From NCBI RefSeq assembly GCF_020740535.1, contig NZ_CP082362.1, positions 5,330,501 to 5,394,500 of the forward strand: a stretch of 64,000 nt of DNA, given 5' to 3'. This document shows positions 18,683-26,000 of this stretch, piece by piece. Made by a program: the position numbers and the translations under genes. The stretch is from Streptomyces profundus (lineage in GTDB: Bacteria > Actinomycetota > Actinomycetes > Streptomycetales > Streptomycetaceae). Below the pieces are notes generated by a model. That model saw only the letters and a program-made list of their open reading frames with translations. It was not told the DNA's origin and ran no database searches. Position 1 is the first letter of the stretch, and each line of letters starts with the position of its first letter.

Positions 18683-19725
18683 AGGGAGCCTCCCGCCCGA
18701 TGGGCGCGGACGATCAGATAGATGAGGTAGGGCGCGCCCAGCACGCCGGTGACGACGCCGACCGGGTAGCGGTGGTCGAACGCGAACTGGCCGGCGAAGT
18801 CGGCGGTGAGCACCAGCACCGCGCCGACCAGGCCGGCCGGCACCAGCAGCGAGGTGCCGGGCCCGATCAGCCGGGCCGCGATCGGACCGGAAAGAAACGC
18901 GGCAAAGGCGATCGGCCCCGAAGCCGCGGTGGCGAACGCGATCAACCCGACGGCGGCCACGATCAGGGTGACCCGGGTGCGTTCGACGCGGACCCCGAGG
19001 GCGCCGGCGGTGTCGTCGCCGAGCGCCAGCGCGGAGAGGTCCCGGGAGCGGGCCAGCAGCACAGGGGCGAGCACGGCCACCGAGACCAGCACGGGCACCA
19101 CCTGCTCCCAGGAGGCCCCGTTGAGGCTGCCGGTCAGCCAGCGCATCGCCTCCTGGAGATCCCATTCGGCGGCCCGGGAGAGGACATAGGAGGTGACGCT
19201 GTCCAGCATCGCGGAGATCCCGATGCCGATCAGGATCAGCCGGGTGCCGACCACCCCGTCCCGGAACGCCAGCGTGTACACCAGCAGGGCGACGCCGAGC
19301 CCGGCGCCGATCGCCAGCACGGAGACCTGGTTCTCGTCCAGGGAGAGGGTGACGATCGCGATGGCCGCCGCCGCGCTGGCGCCCGCGCTGATGCCGATGA
19401 TGTCCGGGCTGGCCAGCGGGTTGCGGAGCATCGTCTGGAAGGTGACGCCCGCCATCCCGAAGCTGAACCCGGCCAGCACGGCGAGCACCGCGCGCGGCAG
19501 CCGCAGCCGCCCCACCGTGAACGAGGCCCCCGGCACCTGCTCGCCCATGACCACCCGGAGCACATCGCCGGGCGGATAGTACGTCCGGCCGAACATCAGG
19601 GTGGCGGCGAAGAGGACGACGACCAGGGCCGCGAGCACCAGCACGACACCACGGCGCCGGATCGCGCGCCGGGTCCTGCCGACCGTGACGGCCCGGAGCA
19701 CGGACGTCGGGGCGGGGGCGGTCAC
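18679..19725 (-). CDS. ferric-siderophore ABC transporter permease (FecCD family), second subunit
   Basis: 348 residues, about ten membrane helices, BtuC/FecCD type. Family marks are GVTFQTMLRNPLASPDIIGIS, ALGDDTAGALGV and the C-terminal HRYPVGVVTGVLGAPYLIYLI, which faces the ATPase. The GTG start overlaps the first permease's stop as GTGA, and its own stop overlaps the ATPase start. It forms the membrane channel as a heterodimer with the other permease. Confidence 0.93.
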   Translation of the reverse strand: MTAPAPTSVLRAVTVGRTRRAIRRRGVVLVLAALVVVLFAATLMFGRTYYPPGDVLRVVMGEQVPGASFTVGRLRLPRAVLAVLAGFSFGMAGVTFQTMLRNPLASPDIIGISAGASAAAAIAIVTLSLDENQVSVLAIGAGLGVALLVYTLAFRDGVVGTRLILIGIGISAMLDSVTSYVLSRAAEWDLQEAMRWLTGSLNGASWEQVVPVLVSVAVLAPVLLARSRDLSALALGDDTAGALGVRVERTRVTLIVAAVGLIAFATAASGPIAFAAFLSGPIAARLIGPGTSLLVPAGLVGAVLVLTADFAGQFAFDHRYPVGVVTGVLGAPYLIYLIVRAHRAGGSL

Positions 19726-20765
19726 AGGGCACGCACCTTCTGACGGCGGACGATATGGATGAAGAACGGGGCGCCGATCAGGGCCGTCACGATGCCCACG
19801 TCGACCTCGGCCGGTCGGGCCACGACGCGGCCGAACACATCGGCGACGGTGAGCAGCGAGGCGCCGACCAGCGCGGAGAACGGCAGCAGCCAGCGGTGGT
19901 CCACGCCGACCAGCAGCCGGCAGGCGTGCGGAACGACCAGACCGACGAAGCCGATCGGGCCGGCAGCCGCGGTGGCCGCGCCGCAGAGCGTGATCGCGCC
20001 GAGCGAGGCGACCGCCCTGGCCACCGCGACGCGTTCGCCGAGCCCGGCGGCGAGTTCGTCGCCGAGCGCCAGCGAGTTGAGCGCCTTGGCCGACATCAGG
20101 CAGAGGACGAAGCCCACCGCGAGAAACGGCAGCACCTGTTCGATGCGCGCGTAGGAGGCGCCGCCCACGCCGCCGATCTGCCAGAGCCGGAAGCCGCCGG
20201 CGATGTCGTTGCGGGGCAGCACCACGGCGCTCACCAGCGAGGCGAACGCGGCCGATGTGGCGGCGCCGGCGAGCGCCAGCTTCAGCGGGGTGGCGCCGCC
20301 GCGCCCGAGCGAGCCGACGGTGTAGACGAAGGCGGCGGCGCCGCCCGCGCCCAGGATCGCCACCCAGACATAGCCGGTCGGCGAGCTGAGCCCGAAGAAC
20401 GCGACGGCGGTGACCACGGCGAGCGAGGCGCCCATGTTGACGCCGAGGATCCCGGGGTCGCCCAGCGGGTTGCGGGTCACGCCCTGCATCACCGCGCCGG
20501 CGAGGCCGAGCGCGGCGCCGACCAGCACGGCGAGCAGCGTGCGCGGCACCCGCTTGGTGACGGCCGCCTGCTCCAGCGAGTCCTCCGCGCCGCCGAGCGC
20601 GGCGACCACGTCGGACCAGGGCACGGTGCGCGAGCCGAAGGCGACGGAGGCCAGCATGACGGCGGCCAGCACCACGAAGGCGACCAGCAGCCACAGCGAT
20701 CGGACGTGCGCCGGACGCCGCGTCACGGCGGCGTCCGGCGCGCGTTCGGTGGCGGGTGCCGTCAC
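19722..20765 (-). CDS. ferric-siderophore ABC transporter permease (FecCD family), first subunit
   Basis: 347 residues with about ten predicted membrane helices. Typical FecCD stretches are GAVMQGVTRNPLGDPGILGV, GFVGLVVPHACRLLVG and EVDVGIVTALIGAPFFI. The GTG start overlaps the end of the binding-protein gene (GTGA), giving tight translational coupling and equal expression with its partner. The N-terminal 25 residues are a hydrophilic cytoplasmic extension rich in Ala and Arg. Confidence 0.93.
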   Translation of the reverse strand: MTAPATERAPDAAVTRRPAHVRSLWLLVAFVVLAAVMLASVAFGSRTVPWSDVVAALGGAEDSLEQAAVTKRVPRTLLAVLVGAALGLAGAVMQGVTRNPLGDPGILGVNMGASLAVVTAVAFFGLSSPTGYVWVAILGAGGAAAFVYTVGSLGRGGATPLKLALAGAATSAAFASLVSAVVLPRNDIAGGFRLWQIGGVGGASYARIEQVLPFLAVGFVLCLMSAKALNSLALGDELAAGLGERVAVARAVASLGAITLCGAATAAAGPIGFVGLVVPHACRLLVGVDHRWLLPFSALVGASLLTVADVFGRVVARPAEVDVGIVTALIGAPFFIHIVRRQKVRAL

Positions 20766-21835
20766 CTGACCTGGTCCGCGGCCTCGGCGAGCGCCGCGAC
20801 ATAGTCCTCCAGCACCCAGGAGATCGACAGCGGCGTCGGGTTGGCCGCGGTCGCCAGCGGGGTGCTGCCGGGCAGCAGGAACACCGATCCGCGTTCGACG
20901 GCCGGGATCCGGGACAGCAGCGGGTCGTTCTCCAGCGTCTCCAGGAGCTCGCCGGTCTCGTCGCCGTAGCCGGTGATGATGTCGACGTCGTCGAAGAGAT
21001 CGATCTGCTCGGCGCTGCGGGTCAGGGCGAACTGGTCGGTGTCCGCCGACGCGGTCGCGATGGACTCCGGGGTGGTGAGGCCGAGGTCCTCGAAGAAGAG
21101 CGTCCTGGTGTCATGGGTGGTGTAGAAGCCGACCTCGCTCACGTCGTTGGGGTCGACATGGGTCATGAACATCGCCGACTTCCCCTCCAGCTGCGGGTAG
21201 TCGGCGACCACGGCCTCGATGTCGCCCTCGATGCCGGTGATCAGCTCCTCGCCCTCGGCGCCGAGCCCGATGGCCTCGCTGTTCAGCCGGACGATCTCCC
21301 GCCATGGCGTGGCCCAGGCCGCGTCCGGGTAGGCCACCACCGGGGCGATCTCGCTCAGGGTGTCGTAGTCCTGCTGGGTCAGCCCCGAGTAGGCCGCGAG
21401 GATCACGTCGGGCTCGGTGTCGGCCACCGCCTCGAAGTCGATGCCGTCGGTCTCGTCGAAGAGCACGGGGGTCTCGGCGTCCAACTCGGTGAGGCGCTCG
21501 CTGACCCACGGCAGGACGCCGTCCCCGTCGTCGTCGCCGAAGTTGGCCGCCGCCATGCCGACCGGTACGACGCCAAGCGCCAGCGGCACCTCGTGGTTGG
21601 CCCAGTTGACGGTGGCGACCCGCTCGGGCCTGGACTCGATGGTGGTCTCGCCCAGGGCGTGCTCAAGCGTGAGCGGAAACGCGTCCGAGTCGAACTCCGA
21701 GCCGTTCTCCGAGCTGTTCTCCGGGCTCTCCCCCACGTTGTCGTCCCGGTTGTCCTCGCTGTCTGAGGAGCCGCAGGCGGTGGCCCCCAGCAGGACGGCC
21801 GCCACGGCGAGCGGGAGCAGGCGGTGTGCGCGCAT
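20762..21835 (-). CDS. ferric-siderophore-binding lipoprotein
   Basis: 357 residues. The N-terminus is a lipoprotein signal with lipobox L-G-A-T-A-C (Cys21), followed by an acidic, Ser/Asn-rich linker (about residues 22-50) that tethers the domain to the membrane. The rest is a class-III siderophore-binding fold (RVATVNWANHEVPLALG; EPDVILAAYSGLTQQDY; a long middle helix; LSISWVLEDYVAALA at the end), like FecB/CchF-type proteins. The start is ATG 21835; a longer frame upstream is not used because it would remove the signal sequence. An iron box lies about 105 bp upstream, so expression should rise when iron is scarce. No siderophore biosynthesis genes are nearby, so it may take up a xenosiderophore. 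Confidence 0.92.
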   Translation of the reverse strand: MRAHRLLPLAVAAVLLGATACGSSDSEDNRDDNVGESPENSSENGSEFDSDAFPLTLEHALGETTIESRPERVATVNWANHEVPLALGVVPVGMAAANFGDDDGDGVLPWVSERLTELDAETPVLFDETDGIDFEAVADTEPDVILAAYSGLTQQDYDTLSEIAPVVAYPDAAWATPWREIVRLNSEAIGLGAEGEELITGIEGDIEAVVADYPQLEGKSAMFMTHVDPNDVSEVGFYTTHDTRTLFFEDLGLTTPESIATASADTDQFALTRSAEQIDLFDDVDIITGYGDETGELLETLENDPLLSRIPAVERGSVFLLPGSTPLATAANPTPLSISWVLEDYVAALAEAADQVR

Positions 21836-21939
21836 CGTTTTCGAACTCCACTTCCGAGATGTGTGGTTGGTGCCGGACCTCACACGTCGAAAAACGGAAA
21901 CGCGGTCGTGGAGCGGTACACCGAACTGACGCAAGGAAG

Positions 21940-21958
21940 TTAGGTAAGGCTTGCCTTG
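21940..21958. promoter_or_regulatory. iron box (DmdR/IdeR-type operator)
   Basis: TTAGGTAAGGCTTGCCTTG matches the 19-bp DtxR-family consensus TTAGGTTAGGCTAACCTAA at most positions and is an inverted repeat. It sits between the AraC gene and the siderophore-binding lipoprotein gene, where it would repress the importer in iron-replete cells. Confidence 0.85.
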
Positions 21959-22055
21959 CTTTCGGTACTTTATGGGAGGGGGTGGTGTGTCGCAATCGAC
22001 CGTTCGAGACAGCCCCTGTCGCGATCGGGACATCGGGCCCGGCGTCGGGGCCCGA

Positions 22056-22862
22056 TCAGTGCGTCCGAAACGCCCCCGGAGTGAGCCCGGTGGTGCGCCG
22101 GAACGCCACCCCGAACGCGCTGGCCGACCGGTAGCCGACCATCTCGGCGACCGCGTCGACCTCATAGCCCCGGGTCAGCAGCCCCACCGCGTGCTGCGCG
22201 CGCACCGCCGCGACCCAGCGCGCGAAGCTGGTGCCGGTCTCGGCGTTGAACGCCCGGGTGATGGTGCGCGGGCTCACCCCGAGCTCGGCCGCCCAGTGGG
22301 TGAGCGTCCGCTGGTCGCGCGGGTCCGCACGCACCGCCTCGGCGATCGGCCGCAGCAGATCCGAGACCGGCACGTTCAACAGCAACTCATGGGCGGACGG
22401 GGTGAGCACATCCAGCACCATGGCCTCCGTCACCTGCCGTGACCTCGCCGGAAGCCCCTCCGCGCCGAGCCGGTCCAGCAGCAGCCGGAGCAGCGGCGTG
22501 ATCTCGACGGCCACCGGCACATCGGAGATCGAGGTGGTGGCGCCGAGCCCGCCAAGCCCGACGAAGCTGGCCCGCAGCCAGGTGCCGGCCGTCGCGGAGC
22601 CCGAGTGCAGCGTGCCCGCCGGCATCCACAGGCCGAGCGTCGGGGTGATGGTCCACACCCGCGCGTCCACCACGGCCGTCGAGGCGCCCCGCTCGTTCCA
22701 GAGCAGCTCATGACACGGGTGGGAGTGGGCGTCCCAGGTGGTGTCCTGGGCGAAGAGCTCGTCATAGCACCTGATGACGAACGGCGTCTCCACCGCGCCA
22801 GGGGCGAACGCGGGGAGCGTACGGGTCTCCCGCCGGGCGCGCGGCGGGACGGTGGACGGCAT
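22056..22862 (-). CDS. AraC-family transcriptional regulator
   Basis: 268 residues. An N-terminal cupin-like sensing domain (AHSHPCHELLWNERG ... LWMPAGTLHSG) is followed by a C-terminal double helix-turn-helix (LTHWAAELGVSPRTITRAF; YEVDAVAEMVGYRSASAFG; FRRTTGLTPGAFR), the AraC/XylS signature. It lies directly upstream of the siderophore-import operon on the same strand, separated by the iron box, and is the obvious candidate activator. Regulators of this type commonly sense the ferric-siderophore. The start ATG at 22862 has a G-rich ribosome site. Confidence 0.92.
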   Translation of the reverse strand: MPSTVPPRARRETRTLPAFAPGAVETPFVIRCYDELFAQDTTWDAHSHPCHELLWNERGASTAVVDARVWTITPTLGLWMPAGTLHSGSATAGTWLRASFVGLGGLGATTSISDVPVAVEITPLLRLLLDRLGAEGLPARSRQVTEAMVLDVLTPSAHELLLNVPVSDLLRPIAEAVRADPRDQRTLTHWAAELGVSPRTITRAFNAETGTSFARWVAAVRAQHAVGLLTRGYEVDAVAEMVGYRSASAFGVAFRRTTGLTPGAFRTH

Positions 22863-22920
22863 TCCCCCACCCTAGGTCCGGTTCGACCCCGGCTCCCCGG
22901 ACGGGGAGCCCCGCCGTGCC

Positions 22921-22950
22921 TTGTACCGGCCGTGGCGGCCCGACTATCCT
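22921..22950 (+). promoter_or_regulatory. candidate vegetative promoter of the STAND-CHAT operon
   Basis: TTGTAC (22921-22926), 18-nt spacer, TATCCT (22945-22950), about 65 bp before the NB-ARC start. It fits a weak housekeeping-sigma promoter. It is read by eye only. Confidence 0.4.
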
Positions 22951-23014
22951 GCGCCACAGGGCGGTTGGGGGTTTGTTCGGGTTCGGCGGGAGAACGCGGC
23001 AGGGGGCGTGGGCC

Positions 23015-26000
23015 ATGATCACGGTGGAGCGACTGCGTCAGAGGGGCGAGGCCCAGCCAGGTCAGAGGGGTGAGGCCCAGCCCGCCGACCACGAGTTCGG
23101 CGACGCCCGTCCCGCCAGGGCCGAGGCCGACGCCAGCGGGAACCCCCACCGCGAGCAGCGGGTCCAACTGCCCCCCGACGCCATCGCCGCCGCGGCGGCG
23201 ATCGACGCGCCCGACGGGCTGCACAACCTGCCGCCCGAGGCGGCCGACACCCTCGTCGGCCGGATCGACGATCTGCGGCGGGTGCGCGCCGCGCTCATCC
23301 GGGGCGAGGGCGTCATCGCCCAGGCGCACACCCTGCACGGCCTCGGCGGCGTCGGCAAGACGACCCTCGCCCTGCACTACGCCCGCACCCACCGCGCGGA
23401 CCACACCCTCGTCTGGTGGATCGTCGCGGAGAGCCGCGAGCAGGTGGACGCGGCCCTCGCCGACCTGGCCGTCCGCCTGCACCCCGGCTGGGCCCTGACG
23501 GCGCTGCCCAAGCTCCGGACGGAATGGGCGCTGGCCTGGTTACGGTCCCACCGGGACTGGCTGCTGGTCTTCGACAACGCGGAGGACCCGGCCGATCTCA
23601 ACCCCTACCTCGGCCGGCTCCGCGGCCGGGGCCACCAACTCGTCACCAGCCGCCGCGCGGACGGCTGGCACCGCGACGCCGTGCCGCTGCGCCTCGACGT
23701 CCTCTCCCCTTCCCCCGCCGTCGACCTGCTCAGCCGGCTGGCGCTGCCCCACCGCGCCGTCACCGCCGAGGAGCGGCGCGAAGCCACCGCGCTGGCCGCC
23801 GAGTTGGGCCACCTGCCGCTGGCGCTCGCCCAGGCCGGCGCCTATCTGCACCAGACGGGCGCCTCCTTCGCCGCCTACCGCGCGCTGCTCGCCGAGATCC
23901 CCGAGGCCGTGCTCGACACCGCCGCCGGGCCGGCCGAGGCCACCCGCACCATCGCCAGGATCTGGCGCACCACGCTGGGCGCCGTCGACCGCGTCGACCC
24001 GATCGCCGCCCTGCTGCTGCACGCCCTCGCCTGGTACGCGCCCGAGGCGGTGCCCCGCGACGTCCTCACCGAGGCGGGGCCCGCCGCCGACGTCGAACGG
24101 GCCCTCGGCGTGCTCGCCGACTACAGCATGATCACCCTCACCGAGCGGACCGTCACGGTGCACCGGCTGGTGCAGACCGTGCTGCGGGCCGCCACCGCCG
24201 AGGCCGCCGCCGGGCGCCGCTGGGCCGAGGCGGCGCTGGGCCAGGCGCTGCCCGAAGGGCCGCGCGCCCACCGCGCCGCGCAGGAGCGCTGGCAGGCGCT
24301 GCTGCCACACATCCAGGCGCTGGCCGCCACCCGTCCCGCCGACGTCCGCCCCGACGAGCCGACCGTCCGGCTCTACCGGCGCGCCGCCGACGAGTTGACG
24401 GCGCGCGACCAGAAGACCCTCGCCATCACCCTGCTCGAAGCCGTCGCCGACGGCCGCGCGGCGCTCCTCGGCCCCGACCACCCCGACACCCTGGACAGCC
24501 GCCACACCCTCGCCGAGGTCCAGGCCACGGACGGCGACCCGCAGCGCGCCGTGGCGCTCAGCCGGGAGCTGGTGGCCGCCCGCGCCCGGCTGTCGGGCCC
24601 GGACCATCCGGCGACCCTCGCCAGCCGCCACACCCTGGCCTTCGCGCTGCGCAAGGCCGAGGACTACCGGCGCGCGGCCGACGAGTTCGCCTCCCTGGTC
24701 GACGACCGCACCCGGGTGCTCGGCGCCGACCACCGCGACACCCTGGACAGCCGCGACGGCCTGGCCTACGCCCGGCAGCTGGCCGGCGACCACCGGCGGG
24801 CGGTGGTGGAGTACGAGTTGGTGGTCGGCGAACGCACCGCCCTGTTCGGCGCGGACGACGAGGCCACCCTCGCCAGCCGCAACAGCCTGGCCTACGCCTG
24901 CCGTGACGCGGGGGACTACGCGCGCTCCATCGCCCTCTACCAGGAGGCCGTCGCCGACCGCACCCGGGTGCTCGGGCCCGACCACCCGGACACCCTGACC
25001 AGCCGTGGCTGGCTGGCCCACGCCCAACGCGTCGCCGGGGACCACCGCGCGGCCGTCGCCGCCTTCGCCGCGCTCGTCGCCGACCGCACCCGCGTCCAGG
25101 GCGCCGACCACCCGGAGACGCTGGGCAGCCGGACCGCCCTCGCCTACGCCCGGCAGAGCGCCGGCGAACTGCCGCGCGCCATCAGGGAGATGGAGGAGCT
25201 GCTCGCCGACCGCACCCGGGCACAGGGCGCTGACCACCCCGGGGTTCTCAGGGAGCGGGAGAACCTGGCGCGGGCCTGCCGCGCCGCCGGCCACCACCTG
25301 CGCGCCGTCGAACTGTACGAGCGGGCGGTGGCCGACCGGGCCCGGGTCCAGGGGCGCGGGCATCCGGCCGCGCTGGACGTCAGGAACGATCTGGCGTACG
25401 CCCTGGTGGACGCGGGGGACCACCCCCGGGCCATCCGGCACTTCCAGGCGCTGCTCTCGCAACGCGTCCGGGTGCAGGGCCCCGAGCACGGGGCCACGCT
25501 GGCGGCCCGCCGCAACGTCGCCTACGCCTATCGGTCGGCGGGTCACCACACGCAGGCGATCAGCTGGTATCTGCGGGTGATCGCCGACACCGCACGGGCG
25601 CTGGGCCCCGACCACCCCAACACGCTGGTCAGCAGGCGCTGGCTGGCCGCCGCCCGAAGACAGGCGCGCCAGAACGCGGCGGCCGTCGCCGAGTGCGAGG
25701 CGCTGCTGGCCGACCGGACGCGGGTGCAGGGCGCCGACCATCCGGCGACGCTGACCGCCCGCCACGACCTCGCCTACACCCGCCACTGCGCGGAGGACCA
25801 CGCCGGCGCGGTGCGGGAGTTCGAGGCGCTGGTCGCCGACCGCGTCCGGCTCCAGGGCGCCGACCACGACGCGAGCCTCAACGAGCGCTGGTGGCTGGCC
25901 GTGGCCCGCGACGGCGCGGGCGACCACCGGCGGGCGATCGGACTGTTCGAGGAGTTGCTGGCCGACCGGGTCCGGGCCCAGGGCCCCGGGCACGCCGAGA

